Shown here piece after piece: positions 44,723 to 54,578 of a stretch of 64,000 nt of DNA (within the stretch, counting starts at the first letter, position 1; each line of letters starts with the position of its first letter). The translations under genes were made by a program, and so were the position numbers. This DNA comes from Bradyrhizobium sp. AUGA SZCCT0283 (GTDB lineage Bacteria; Pseudomonadota; Alphaproteobacteria; Rhizobiales; Xanthobacteraceae): contig NZ_JAFCLU010000010.1 in NCBI RefSeq assembly GCF_018130385.1, positions 176,725 to 240,724 of the forward strand, read 5' to 3'. Under the pieces are notes generated by a model. It saw nothing but the letters and a program-made list of their open reading frames with translations, was not told the origin of the DNA and searched no databases.

Positions 44723-45454
44723 TCAGACCTGACCCATCAGCTCACGCAAGGATCTGGCATCGGCCGGCGCCGCACTTTTCTGGTCGTTGTCGAAATAGAC
44801 GTACACGTCGCAGCCTTGCCTCTTCCAGGACCTGATACGGCGAGCCCATTCCGAGAGGGTCCGCTGAGGATAGTGGCCTTTGTAACGGCCGGTGGGACCG
44901 TGTCCGCGCACATAGACAAAGCCGGCGGTGCGCTTCCAGGGGGCGGGTGCGTCATGATGATCGGATATGCACAGCGCGATGTTTTGCGCCCGAAGCAGTC
45001 GCAATATCTCCGGTGCGTACCAGCTTGGATGCCGGAATTCGAAGCTATAGCGCCGCTTCTTCGGCAGCAGCTTCAGGAAAGATGTGAGCCGGTCGGCGTC
45101 CACCTTAAAGTTCGGCGGTAACTGAAACAGGATCGGCCCCGCTTTGGTGCCGAGCAGTGACAGGCGATCCTCCAGCAGTTCGAGGCTGTTGACCGAATTG
45201 CCTGAGAGCCGCTTCCAATGGGTGATGAATTTGGATGCCTTCCAGGCAAAGATGAAGTCGCGCCCGGTCTGATCCCGCCAGCTCGTCACCGCTTCCGGCG
45301 TGGGTGTTCTATAAAACACACCGTTGAGTTCGGTCGTCGAAAACTGGCCCGCGTAGTATGGCAATAGCTCCTTGAGGGGGAGGCCCTTGGGAAAGAATGG
45401 CCCGCGCCAGGAATCGTAGTGCCATCCAGACGTACCGATCAGGACCCGCGCCAT
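44723..45454 (-). CDS. DUF72 (YecE-like) TIM-barrel protein
   Basis: 243 residues, ATG 45454. N-terminal 'IGTSGWHYDSWRGPFFP', 'TTELNGVFYRTP', 'GPILFQLPPNFK' and C-terminal 'VYFDNDQ' are characteristic of the family, which has a TIM-barrel fold and no settled function. Family members are often seen with DNA-repair or stress genes. It lies between two EcfG-controlled genes; its own upstream region has GGAAC but lacks the CGTT at the right distance. Confidence 0.92.
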   Translation of the reverse strand: MARVLIGTSGWHYDSWRGPFFPKGLPLKELLPYYAGQFSTTELNGVFYRTPTPEAVTSWRDQTGRDFIFAWKASKFITHWKRLSGNSVNSLELLEDRLSLLGTKAGPILFQLPPNFKVDADRLTSFLKLLPKKRRYSFEFRHPSWYAPEILRLLRAQNIALCISDHHDAPAPWKRTAGFVYVRGHGPTGRYKGHYPQRTLSEWARRIRSWKRQGCDVYVYFDNDQKSAAPADARSLRELMGQV

Positions 45455-45671
45455 GAGATCACGGCTTCACCATGCCAGCGCTTTCATCGTCGAGTTTCTC
45501 CGCATTGGTCGATGAGGAGAAGATCGGGAAGGACGAGTTGTTCCTATCGACCGGGCGGCGGCGAACGTCACCCGGCCGGGGTTTGGCGAGCAGCATCGCA
45601 AAATGGCTAAGCCGGGGTCCGCGAAGCGATCGTGGCGATCTGGGCTCGCGACGGCGCCGGAGGGCTGCTTT

Positions 45672-45697
45672 GGAACAACGGCCCCGGCGAGAACGTT
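45672..45697 (+). promoter_or_regulatory. EcfG (general stress sigma factor) promoter
   Basis: GGAAC (45672-45676), a 17-base spacer, then CGTT (45694-45697). This exactly matches GGAAC-N17-CGTT. The DUF892 start at 45724 is 26 nt downstream and has AGGAGG in between. Confidence 0.85.
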
Positions 45698-45723
45698 TAA
45701 CGGCATTCAATCAGGAGGATGCC

Positions 45724-46239
45724 ATGGGACTGTTTACACAAGACATCAAGACAATGGACGACCTCTTCCTGCACGGTCTGCAGGATATTTATTATGCCGA
45801 GCAGCAGATCACGAAGGCCTTGCCGAAGCTGATCGAGAAAGCCACCAACCGCGACCTCGTCGCGGGCCTCAAGGCGCATCTGGAGGAGACCAACAAGCAG
45901 ATCGAGCGGCTGGACAAGGTGTTTCTGAAGCTCGAGAAGCAGCCGAGCGGTACCCAATGCCCCGCCATCGACGGCCTGATCAAGGAAACCGATGAGGTGG
46001 CCGGCGAAGTGGAAGACAAGGCCGTGCTGGATGCGGCGATCGTCGCCGGCGCGCAGGCCGTCGAGCATTACGAGATCTGCCGCTACGGTACGCTGATCGC
46101 ATGGGCCGAGAAACTTGGTCACGACGAAGTGGTCCGCTTCCTGACCACCAACCTCAACGAGGAAAAGGCGGCCAACACCAAGCTCAATACGATCGCGCTT
46201 CGGAAGGGCGTCAACACCAAGGCGTCTAACGCGGCGTGA
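45724..46239 (+). CDS. DUF892 (YciE/YciF-like) ferritin-like protein
   Basis: 171 residues from ATG 45724 with AGGAGG five bases upstream; an in-frame start at 45472 is rejected because it lies before the promoter. A four-helix bundle with 'LFLHGLQDIYYAEQQITKALPKL' (read in part) and 'AIVAGAQAVEHYEICRYGTL' carries Glu and His residues at positions used for a di-iron site. Family members are induced by stress. The near-perfect EcfG promoter places it in the general stress regulon. Confidence 0.93.
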   Translation: MGLFTQDIKTMDDLFLHGLQDIYYAEQQITKALPKLIEKATNRDLVAGLKAHLEETNKQIERLDKVFLKLEKQPSGTQCPAIDGLIKETDEVAGEVEDKAVLDAAIVAGAQAVEHYEICRYGTLIAWAEKLGHDEVVRFLTTNLNEEKAANTKLNTIALRKGVNTKASNAA

Positions 46240-46258
46240 CCTTGAGTGCCGCTGCCAA

Positions 46259-46277
46259 GGCCTTCGGTGGGAAGGCC
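46259..46277. other. Short perfect hairpin after the DUF892 gene
   Basis: GGCCTTC-GGTGG-GAAGGCC; no T-run follows, so it may protect the transcript end or overlap the repeat next to it rather than act as an intrinsic terminator. Confidence 0.5.
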
Positions 46278-46370
46278 GTAGGGTGGGCAAAGCGAAGCGT
46301 GCCCACCATTAAGATGGTCGGTCGCTGATAGGTGGTGGGCACGGCGCAAGTGCGCCTTTGCCCACCCTAC
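46278..46370. repeat. 'GTGGGCAAAGCG' palindromic repeat, copy 3 (most complete)
   Basis: Outer arms GTAGGGTGGGCAAAGCG (46278-46294) and the complementary sequence ending CCCACCCTAC (to 46370), with one mismatch. Inner arms GCGTGCCCACCA and TGGTGGGCACGGCGC also pair. Confidence 0.8.
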
Positions 46371-47404
46371 GTAGAAGCCTCATCGTCGCGCTTGCGCAGC
46401 AGGTCCTTGGCGAGATCGGACAGCGCCGGCCGCGGCAGCGCCGTAAACGGCAGTGGACGCGTCACGTCGATCGCGGCGAGACCCAAGCGTGCGGTGAGGA
46501 GGCCGTTGAGCACGCCTTCGCCGAGCCGCTGCGAGAGCTTTGCCGCGATGCCGTGGCCCAGCATCTGCTGCACCAGGCTGTCGCCGACCGCCATGCCGCC
46601 GGTGATGGCGAGGTGGCCGATGACGTGACGCAGCAGGCTGATCATGCCGAGCGTGCCGGGCCGGCCGCCATAGAGCCGCGCCAGTTGCCGGATCAGCCGC
46701 ATTGCGGCGACGAACACGAACAGCACGTCGATCAGCGCGCGCGGGCTCACCGCCGTGACGACCGAGACGCGTTGCGCGGCCGTGGAAACCAGCCTGCGCG
46801 CTTCCTCGTCGAGTGGCGCCATCAATTCGCGCTCGGCGAGCTTGATCATGTCAGCGCCGTCGATGATGTCGTCGGCATGGCTCACCAGCGCGGCGCGAGC
46901 GCGCGCCAGTTGCGGGTTCTGATGCGCGAGCTTGAGCAGGTCGTTGACGACGGCGCGGCTCTCGGCGCGGTCGTCGCTGCGCAGCACTTCCGTGGCGCGC
47001 TGATGCAGCTTTTCGATCGCCGCCAGCCGCGCCAGCCCGAAGGCTTCGCGCCCGATGACGACCGCCAGCGCCAGCGCCGCGGCGGCAGCGAATGCCAGCG
47101 CGACATAGCCCAGGGTTTCGCTGCGCGCGAACAGGTCCTCGATCAGGTTGACGACGCCGAGGCCTGAGGCCAGCAGCACCAGTCCACCGACGGCGGACCA
47201 GAACAGCGTTCCCCAGCGAAAGCCGCGGCGAGCCGGGACACGCGGTGTCGCGATCGGTACCGGCAACAGCGCAGGATCGGCTTCGGGCGTGATGTGCACG
47301 GTGCCGCGGGCGGGGCGTCCGGTTTCATCCGGGCCCATCACGACCACGCCGGGATCGCCGAGCTTGAACGTCGCCGGCCGCCGATGCGGCGTTTTCTCGC
47401 TCAT
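46367..47404 (-). CDS. ycjF: YcjF-family (TIGR01620/DUF697) membrane protein
   Basis: 345 residues, ATG 47404 overlapping the YcjX-like stop in ATGA. Two transmembrane helices at about 70-125, then the DUF697 core 'VSPRALIDVLFVFVAAMRLIRQLARLYGG' (read in part) and 'HVIGHLAITGGMAVGDSL'. The C-terminal 'LGLAAIDVTRPLPF' is typical. Always found with YcjX. Probably an inner-membrane partner of the YcjX GTPase-like protein in envelope stress. Confidence 0.92.
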   Translation of the reverse strand: MSEKTPHRRPATFKLGDPGVVVMGPDETGRPARGTVHITPEADPALLPVPIATPRVPARRGFRWGTLFWSAVGGLVLLASGLGVVNLIEDLFARSETLGYVALAFAAAAALALAVVIGREAFGLARLAAIEKLHQRATEVLRSDDRAESRAVVNDLLKLAHQNPQLARARAALVSHADDIIDGADMIKLAERELMAPLDEEARRLVSTAAQRVSVVTAVSPRALIDVLFVFVAAMRLIRQLARLYGGRPGTLGMISLLRHVIGHLAITGGMAVGDSLVQQMLGHGIAAKLSQRLGEGVLNGLLTARLGLAAIDVTRPLPFTALPRPALSDLAKDLLRKRDDEAST

Positions 47405-48864
47405 TGCAGTCGGTCTCCGATCAGGAACTGGAGGGCGCGGTCGAGGCGGATGTGAGGCAGTGCGGGCTCGTCGTTGGCAGTGCGCTCCAGCAGCGGCGGC
47501 CGGAAGCGCAGGAAGCGGAAATCGGCCTGTTCGGAAGCCGTGCTGGAAAGGCCGCGAAAGCCGCCGTTGAACAGTTCCTCAGGGTCCGCGGGCAGGTCGC
47601 CTGGAAAGGTCGCGACTTCGGTCTCGCCATCGAAGGCCTCGCCATTGGCGGTCTCGCCGGGCGCTGGCGTGCCGATGATGGACGGCAGCTTCTCCCGGCC
47701 ACGCGCGACCTGCGCCTCGCGCGTGGCGCGCACTGCTGACAGCGCGACCACGTCGATTGTCGCACCGGCATATTCGGCGCGGTCGGCCGCCTTGGCGACC
47801 GCCCGCCGCAGCACGGCTTCCAGCCGGTCATGGCTCTGATGGTGCAGATGATCGGCCTTGGTGGCGGCAAACAGAATGCGATCGATCCGGGGACGAAAAA
47901 GGCTGCTCAGGATCGTGCTGCGGCCGATGCGGAAGCAGTCGAGAATGCCCGACAGCGCAGCTTCGAGATCGTGCAGCGCTTCCGGCCCGGCATTGAACGC
48001 AGCGAGCGCATCGACCAGCACGATCTGCCGGTCGAGGCGGGAAAAATGATCGCGGAAGAACGGACGCACCACGACGTCCTTATAGGCCTCGTAGCGTCGC
48101 CGCATCATTGCCCACAGCGAACCGTCGGGCGCGCTGCCGTCGGCAGCCACTTCCAGCGGCGCAAAGGTCAGCGCCGGTGTATCAGCGAGATTGCCCGGCA
48201 TCAGGAAACGGCCGGGCGGCAGCAGGCTCATCGCAAAACGTTCGTCGCGGCAGGCGCGCAGATAACCCGTGAACAGCCTTGCCGCCATGCGGGTCGCCTG
48301 TTCGTCCTCGCGGCCTTCGGGGTGAAGCGTCTTCAGATGTTCGTGCCAGGGCGCGGCGAGTTTCGCGCGCGGGCCTTCGCGCGACAGCGCAAGACTCTCG
48401 GCCGACCATTGCTCAAAACTCTTGTTGAGCAGCGGCAGATCCAGCAGCCACTCGCCGGGGTAATCGACGATGTCGATGGTGAGCGTACGGTCCGCGCCGT
48501 TCTGCCGCTGGTAGTCGATGACGAGGCGCAGTTCGCTGATGTCGACGGTCGAGTTCGGCCAGCGCCGCTCCTCGATCAGGGTGCGAACGTGGTTCTCATA
48601 ATCGAAGCGCGGCACCGCATCGTCCGGCTGCGGCTCCAGCCGGGCGCGGGCGATCCTCCCGGTGGCGTACGGCTCGAATATTGGAAACCTTCCGCCGCGG
48701 GTCAGGCCGTGGATCAGCGCCGTGATGAACACGGTCTTGCCGGCGCGTGACAGGCCGGTGACGCCGAGCCGCACCGTCGGATGGAAGAAGCTGTCGCCGT
48801 AATCGAGAAGCGCCCGCGCCGACAGGCGCGCTTCCTCGACGATGTCTGAAAAACTGGGGGCCAT
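47401..48864 (-). CDS. ycjX: YcjX-family (DUF463) P-loop NTPase
   Basis: 487 residues, ATG 48864. Walker A 'GVTGLSRAGKTVFITALIHG' is at about 34-53, followed by 'DYPGEWLLDLPLLNKSFEQW' (Walker B-like 'IDIVDYPGEW'). The family is a large GTPase-like group tied to the phage-shock operon in Enterobacteria. Here it pairs with YcjF by a 4-nt overlap, without pspA. Cytoplasmic, membrane-associated through YcjF. Confidence 0.93.
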   Translation of the reverse strand: MAPSFSDIVEEARLSARALLDYGDSFFHPTVRLGVTGLSRAGKTVFITALIHGLTRGGRFPIFEPYATGRIARARLEPQPDDAVPRFDYENHVRTLIEERRWPNSTVDISELRLVIDYQRQNGADRTLTIDIVDYPGEWLLDLPLLNKSFEQWSAESLALSREGPRAKLAAPWHEHLKTLHPEGREDEQATRMAARLFTGYLRACRDERFAMSLLPPGRFLMPGNLADTPALTFAPLEVAADGSAPDGSLWAMMRRRYEAYKDVVVRPFFRDHFSRLDRQIVLVDALAAFNAGPEALHDLEAALSGILDCFRIGRSTILSSLFRPRIDRILFAATKADHLHHQSHDRLEAVLRRAVAKAADRAEYAGATIDVVALSAVRATREAQVARGREKLPSIIGTPAPGETANGEAFDGETEVATFPGDLPADPEELFNGGFRGLSSTASEQADFRFLRFRPPLLERTANDEPALPHIRLDRALQFLIGDRLQ

Positions 48865-49036
48865 GGGGGGTGCGGAAGGCTCGGTGCGAGAGAGGCTTTG
48901 GTGGGGTAATCACAGGAAAAGTGGCGATTGGCGGGCCGAAATCAAGCTTTCGTCATATTCTGCCACCGGGTTGCGCGAACGCGCGCCCGATGACAGGCTC
49001 CGTCGGTCGCTCCCTCATCATCTGCCGCAGGCCTGC

Positions 49037-49732
49037 ATGACCATTTTCAGACTGAAGCAAATCGCCTCGACTTCCTTCCATGCGGCGGCCGACGCCATGC
49101 ACTGGAACTACGACCGCGCCGAACTGATCGCCGACGGCGTCGTGCATATCGTCGGCGTGTGTTTTGGCCTGGTGGCCGCCACCGCGCTGATCGTGTTGAC
49201 CGCTGTCTATGCCACCGCCGTCGATATCGCCGCCATATCGGTCTATGTCGCGGGCCTGCTGGCGATGCTGGTGCTGTCGGCGACCTATAATCTGTGGCCG
49301 GTCTCGCGCGCCAAATGGGTGCTGCGCCGCTTCGATCATTCCGCGATCTATCTGCTGATCGCGGCGACCTACACGCCGTTCATCATGCAACTGAAGGAAA
49401 GCACCCTCGCTATCGCGCTTCTGATCGGGGTGTGGTGTTTGGCGATCGTCGGCATCGTGCTGAAGATCGCACGGCCGGGCCGGTACGACCGGCTGGCGAC
49501 CGGACTTTACCTCGCCATGGGCTGGAGCGGCATGATGCTCTATGACGCCGTGGTGGAGAAGCTGCCAACCCTGACGCTGGGTTTCACGCTCGCAGGCGGT
49601 GTGCTGTATACCTCCGGCGTGATCTTCCACGCCTGGCAGCGGCTGCGTTTCCAGAACGCGATCTGGCATGGCTTCGTCTTGCTCGGCGCGGCCTGCCACT
49701 ATACGGCTATCCTTGATATGGTTCTGACGTAA
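49037..49732 (+). CDS. Hemolysin III family (PAQR-like) membrane protein
   Basis: 231 residues from ATG 49037. Seven transmembrane helices with PAQR/HlyIII signature residues: 'ADGVVHIVGVCFG', 'LSATYNLW', 'RRFDHSAIYLLIAATYTPF' and the last-helix 'GFVLLGAACHYTAIL'. The His and Asp residues probably bind zinc. Bacterial members are of unclear physiological role and are not generally haemolysins. 28 nt before the next gene, so likely co-transcribed. Confidence 0.92.
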   Translation: MTIFRLKQIASTSFHAAADAMHWNYDRAELIADGVVHIVGVCFGLVAATALIVLTAVYATAVDIAAISVYVAGLLAMLVLSATYNLWPVSRAKWVLRRFDHSAIYLLIAATYTPFIMQLKESTLAIALLIGVWCLAIVGIVLKIARPGRYDRLATGLYLAMGWSGMMLYDAVVEKLPTLTLGFTLAGGVLYTSGVIFHAWQRLRFQNAIWHGFVLLGAACHYTAILDMVLT

Positions 49733-49760
49733 GAGACCAAAAACAAGGGGAGAGACGGCC

Positions 49761-50555
49761 ATGCAGGTAACGGGCAAAGTCGTGGTTGTCACCGGTGGCG
49801 GCAACGGCATCGGGAAGGCGATGTGCGAGGCCTTCCATCGTGCAGGCGCAGCCAAGGTCGTTGTCGCCGATATCGATCCCGATGCCGCGCGAGCCGTCGC
49901 CACTCCGATCGGTGGGGCGGCCTTCAAATGCGATGTGGGGAAGGAGAAGGACGTCCATCACGTCATCGAGGAGACCGAGCATCAATTCGGCCCGATTGCG
50001 CTGTTCTGCTCCAATGCCGGCATCGGCGGGGGTTTCGATCCGCTGTCGGTGAATGCCGGCGGAAACTCCGACGAACCGTGGCAGCGAAGCTGGGCCGTTC
50101 ATGTCATGGCGCATGTCTACGCCGCGCGCCACCTGATTCCGCGCATGAAGGCGCGCGGCGGTGGCTATTTCCTCAACACGATTTCGGCGGCGGGATTGCT
50201 GTCGCAGGTTGGCAGCCCGGCCTATTCGACCACCAAGCATGCCGCGGTCGGCTTTGCCGAGAACCTCGCGATCTCGCACAAGGCCGACAACATCAAGGTT
50301 TCGATCCTCTGCCCGCAGGGCGTCGATACCAACATGCTGCGCTCGATCCCGAAGGGCCCGCAATCCGGCGACGGCGATCTTTCGCCGGAGCAGGTGGCGC
50401 AGGATGTGCTGAAAGGACTGGAAGAGGAAACCTTTGTGATCCTGCCGCACCCGCAGGTGCTCGGCTACATGCGCAAGAAGACCGAGAATTACGACCGCTG
50501 GATATCGGGCATGGCGAAGATCCAGGCGAAGATGCGGGAAGCCTACGGGAAGTGA
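49761..50555 (+). CDS. SDR-family NAD(P)-dependent oxidoreductase
   Basis: 264 residues; ATG 49761 with GGGGAGAG upstream. Has 'VTGGGNGIGKAM', 'NAGIGGG', catalytic Ser in 'NTISAAG', YxxxK in 'PAYSTTKHAAV' and 'CPQGVDTNML'. A classical SDR; substrate unknown. Downstream of the HlyIII gene and followed by a repeat at 50580. Confidence 0.9.
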   Translation: MQVTGKVVVVTGGGNGIGKAMCEAFHRAGAAKVVVADIDPDAARAVATPIGGAAFKCDVGKEKDVHHVIEETEHQFGPIALFCSNAGIGGGFDPLSVNAGGNSDEPWQRSWAVHVMAHVYAARHLIPRMKARGGGYFLNTISAAGLLSQVGSPAYSTTKHAAVGFAENLAISHKADNIKVSILCPQGVDTNMLRSIPKGPQSGDGDLSPEQVAQDVLKGLEEETFVILPHPQVLGYMRKKTENYDRWISGMAKIQAKMREAYGK

Positions 50556-50579
50556 GGTGAGGGCGCACGAACCTCTCCC

Positions 50580-50665
50580 CCGTCATTGCGAGCGAAGCGA
50601 AGCAATCCATAGCGCAGCAAGCGGAGGCATGGATTGCTTCGTCGCTTCGCTCCTCGCAATGACGG
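50580..50665. repeat. 'CCGTCATTGCGAGCGAAGC' palindromic repeat
   Basis: CCGTCATTGCGAGCGAAGCGA (50580-50600, read in part) faces TCGCTTCGCTCCTCGCAATGACGG (50642-50665, read in part), with an inner GCAATCCAT/ATGGATTGC pair. Same family as the repeats at 52681 and 54462. Confidence 0.85.
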
Positions 50666-50721
50666 AGGAGAGAAACTTCGCGTCAGATGCCGGAAGCTTA
50701 CGGGAAACAGCGTTGCGAGAA

Positions 50722-50740
50722 GGGCGGCCCTTCGGCCGCC
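50722..50740 (-). terminator. Hairpin after first Gly/Tyr-rich gene, duplicated element
   Basis: GGGCGGCC-CTTC-GGCCGCC. A nearly identical copy is at 51461-51479. It lies 18 nt after the stop of the gene at 50758-51153. Few T residues follow, so it may be transcript-stabilising. Confidence 0.5.
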
Positions 50741-50757
50741 TTTCCCGATTCCCTCTC

Positions 50758-51153
50758 TTACTGGCAGCGGTGCATCAGGCCGTCGTCCATGCGGACGAGA
50801 GTGCCGGGCTGGCAGACGAATCCATTGCGCGTCGCGTAGTCCTGGCCACCATAGTAGGCGTAGGGGCCGCCGCCTCCGTAGTACGGGGCCGTAGCTCCAT
50901 AATAGCCGGCTGCCGCAACGCCGGCGCCCACCACACCGGCGCCTACCGCGGCTGCACCGATTGCGGCCCGCCGTCCCTGCCGACGGGCAACGCCTGCGAC
51001 GCTGACAGGGGTCAGCGGACGACCGACCCGTGCCTGCGCGCTCTCGACAGATAGCGAGACACCCTTTTGTTCGGTCCAGTCAAAAGAGAGCATGGTCGCG
51101 CACGCGAAGACGGAGACCGCGATGGCAGCTTTTCCCAGACTTGCCTGTTTCAT
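50758..51153 (-). CDS. Small secreted Gly/Tyr-rich protein, first tandem copy
   Basis: 131 residues from ATG 51153 with GGAGAG upstream. A signal-like N-terminus (about 1-25), an Ala/Gly-rich hydrophobic middle ('AAIGAAAVGAGVVGAGVAAAG'), a 'YYGGGGPYAYYGG' stretch and a conserved C-terminus 'NGFVCQPGTLVRMDDGLMHRCQ' (read in part) with two Cys. Paralogue of the gene at 51497-51907 (same ends). Family unknown; a surface or envelope protein is likely. Confidence 0.75.
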   Translation of the reverse strand: MKQASLGKAAIAVSVFACATMLSFDWTEQKGVSLSVESAQARVGRPLTPVSVAGVARRQGRRAAIGAAAVGAGVVGAGVAAAGYYGATAPYYGGGGPYAYYGGQDYATRNGFVCQPGTLVRMDDGLMHRCQ

Positions 51154-51285
51154 GGTTTTCTCTCCAGGTTGCCCCATGCCGAATTATCGTGCGAGCGTCC
51201 ATGGCCGACCCTTGCGCTATGTCAAAGCAAATACCGCCTGCCGCGGGCGGAACTGGTACCCAGCCTTTGATTCAAAAGAGGTTTC

Positions 51286-51444
51286 ATGAACTGGTTTGCC
51301 TGGCCATTCAGAAAAAATCCGGCGACGCAGGATGCCCCTCATGCGCTGGTTGCCGGGCGGATGGTTGGATCCTGGATTGCGCCTCATCGGGCGCGCATTC
51401 GCGCGACCCGTTGGATCGATCCGGGCTACGAATTTTCTCAATAG
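51286..51444 (+). CDS. Truncated copy of the gene at 52028-52648
   Basis: 52 residues from ATG 51286, with an AGAGG-TTTC-ATG context identical in form to that at 52028. The first 22 residues ('MNWFAWPFRKNPATQDAPHAL') match the start of the full gene ('MSWFAWPFGKAPATPDAPHAL'), then the sequence diverges completely and stops near the duplicated hairpin. Best read as the remnant of a broken duplicate, perhaps still translated. Confidence 0.6.
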   Translation: MNWFAWPFRKNPATQDAPHALVAGRMVGSWIAPHRARIRATRWIDPGYEFSQ

Positions 51445-51460
51445 AGTTGCGTAGCGAGAA

Positions 51461-51479
51461 GGGCGGCCCTTCGGCCGCC
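51461..51479 (-). terminator. Hairpin after second Gly/Tyr-rich gene, duplicated element
   Basis: GGGCGGCC-CTTC-GGCCGCC again, 18 nt after the stop of the gene at 51497-51907. Copy of 50722-50740. Confidence 0.5.
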
Positions 51480-51496
51480 GTTCCCGAAAATCTCTT

Positions 51497-51907
51497 TTAC
51501 TGGCAGCGGTGCATCAGGCCGTCTTCGAGGCGGACCATTGTGCCGGGCTGGCAGATGATGCCGTTGCGCGCCGCGTAGTCCTGGCTCCATGCGCCCGGGC
51601 CGCCGTAATAGCCATAGGGGCCGCCGCCGGCGTCGCCGCCGTAATAGGCGTAGGGGCCGCCCCCGCCGTAATAGGTGGCGGTCGCTCCGGCTGCGACCGC
51701 ACCGGCGCCCACCGCGGCGGCACCGGCCGCGGCTCGCCGCGCCTGCCGTCGGGTAACGCCCGGGGTGTAGGGGTCGCTCATCTGTGCCTGCGCACGCTCG
51801 ATAGACAGCGAAATGCCCTTTGGTTCGCTCCAGCCGAATGAGAGCATGGTCGCGCATGTGAAGACAGAGACGGCGAGGGCAGCTCTTCCAAGACTTGGCT
51901 GTTTCAT
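51497..51907 (-). CDS. Small secreted Gly/Tyr-rich protein, second tandem copy
   Basis: 136 residues from ATG 51907 with GGAG eight bases upstream (GTG nine bases earlier rejected). Same layout as its 50758-51153 paralogue: signal-like start ('MKQPSLGRAALAVSVF'), Ala/Gly core, Tyr/Gly stretches ('YYGGGGPYAYYGG', 'GGGPYGYYGG') and C-terminus 'GLMHRCQ'. The Tyr/Gly stretch is longer here. Product of a tandem duplication. Confidence 0.75.
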   Translation of the reverse strand: MKQPSLGRAALAVSVFTCATMLSFGWSEPKGISLSIERAQAQMSDPYTPGVTRRQARRAAAGAAAVGAGAVAAGATATYYGGGGPYAYYGGDAGGGPYGYYGGPGAWSQDYAARNGIICQPGTMVRLEDGLMHRCQ

Positions 51908-52027
51908 GACATTCACTCCAGGGTTGCTCCATGCTGAATTCTCGTGCGAGCGTAGAGGGCCGTCAAGTAGTGCCGCGTGCGGAACTTGCAGACGAATTGT
52001 CGGGCCTTTGAATCAAGAAGAGGTTTC

Positions 52028-52648
52028 ATGAGCTGGTTTGCCTGGCCATTCGGAAAAGCTCCGGCGACGCCGGATGCGCCCCATGCGCTGATCGCTGATA
52101 TCGAGACGCGGGGCAGGCGATATCTCGATGACGCCGACAACGGAAAATGGGTCTATCCGGCCTGCAAGCGGACCGCGTCGGATGCTGGCGCCGACAAGGA
52201 CCAGGTCTGCAACCACACGCGGCTGGAGGCCGTGCGCTATCTGCTGACGGTGCCGCGGGGCGAATTCAGGCTGCTCGCCGAGCCTGACTCGCAACCGGCG
52301 ATACTGGACGCTTATCTTCGCCAGTTGCCGCACGATGAAACGGTGATCGAATTCACCGGCAATACGATGAGCGATCTGGCGATTGCCGTCATTGCCGGAT
52401 TCAACTGGCTCAACCATTGCGCCGGCCTTGCCGGGGCCGACCGCCGAAAATTTTCAGGAACGCTCAACCACTTCCGACGAATTGCGATGTCGGCCCAGAA
52501 ATGGTGGGAGATGAAGGGCGCCAGGGAGCGCTACGCGCAACTGCTGCAGGCGCAGCAGGAGCCACCGCTGTTCCTGTATCTGGTCTGGGCCGACTATGGC
52601 CGACTTGCGAACGAAATCGCCGCAGCGCGCGCCTTAGGCCGGGGCTAG
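52028..52648 (+). CDS. Conserved hypothetical protein, full copy
   Basis: 206 residues from ATG 52028, with AAGAAGAGG upstream; the frame before it is not coding. Mostly alpha-helical and soluble, with Cys in 'YPACKRT' and 'DQVCNHTRL'. No family recognised. The N-terminal 22 residues recur in the truncated copy at 51286-51444, so this is the surviving full member of the duplicated pair. Confidence 0.65.
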   Translation: MSWFAWPFGKAPATPDAPHALIADIETRGRRYLDDADNGKWVYPACKRTASDAGADKDQVCNHTRLEAVRYLLTVPRGEFRLLAEPDSQPAILDAYLRQLPHDETVIEFTGNTMSDLAIAVIAGFNWLNHCAGLAGADRRKFSGTLNHFRRIAMSAQKWWEMKGARERYAQLLQAQQEPPLFLYLVWADYGRLANEIAAARALGRG

Positions 52649-52680
52649 CTGTTCTGCGCGTAGAGCAGCGACAGTTCTTT

Positions 52681-52796
52681 CCACGTCGTTGCCTGCGACA
52701 AACGCGAAGCGTTTGCGCAAGGGAGCGAAGCGACGAAGCAATCCATAGTGCAGCAAGCGGAAGCATGGATTGCTTCGCTTCGCTCGCAATGACGTG
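52681..52796. repeat. Palindromic repeat, inverted partner of 54462-54571
   Basis: Ends CCACGTC and GACGTGG. Contains TTTGCGCAAGGGAGCGAAGC and an inner GCAATCCAT/ATGGATTGC. The reverse complement of the 54462 copy follows this sequence almost base for base in its first half, so the two are inverted copies flanking the ThDP enzyme gene. Confidence 0.8.
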
Positions 52797-52811
52797 GAGA
52801 GTGTCTTGGCT

Positions 52812-54434
<1,623 letters not shown>

Positions 54435-54461
54435 CAGCAGACTCCCAACTCGATTAGTGTT

Positions 54462-54571
54462 CCGTCATTGCGAGCGCAGCGAAGCAATCCATGCTTCAAC
54501 GCGGGGATAGATGGATTGCTTCGCTGCGCTCCCTTGCGCAAACGCTTCGCGTTTGTCGCAGGCAATGACGG
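54462..54571. repeat. Palindromic repeat, inverted partner of 52681-52796
   Basis: CCGTCATTG (54462) to CAATGACGG (54571). Its reverse complement matches the 52681 copy closely (shared CCTGCGACAAACGCGAAGCG, TTTGCGCAAGGGAGCG). The two copies sit on either side of a single gene. Confidence 0.8.
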
Positions 54572-54578
54572 TGAAACA

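Noticed and set aside
45500..45545. Possible EcfG promoter for the DUF72 gene
   Set aside because: GGAAC is present on the minus strand at 45544-45540, but 17 bases later reads CTTC instead of CGTT.
45472..45723. N-terminal extension of the DUF892 gene
   Set aside because: The region upstream of 45724 holds the EcfG promoter and AGGAGG, and DUF892 proteins start at 'MGLFT...'.
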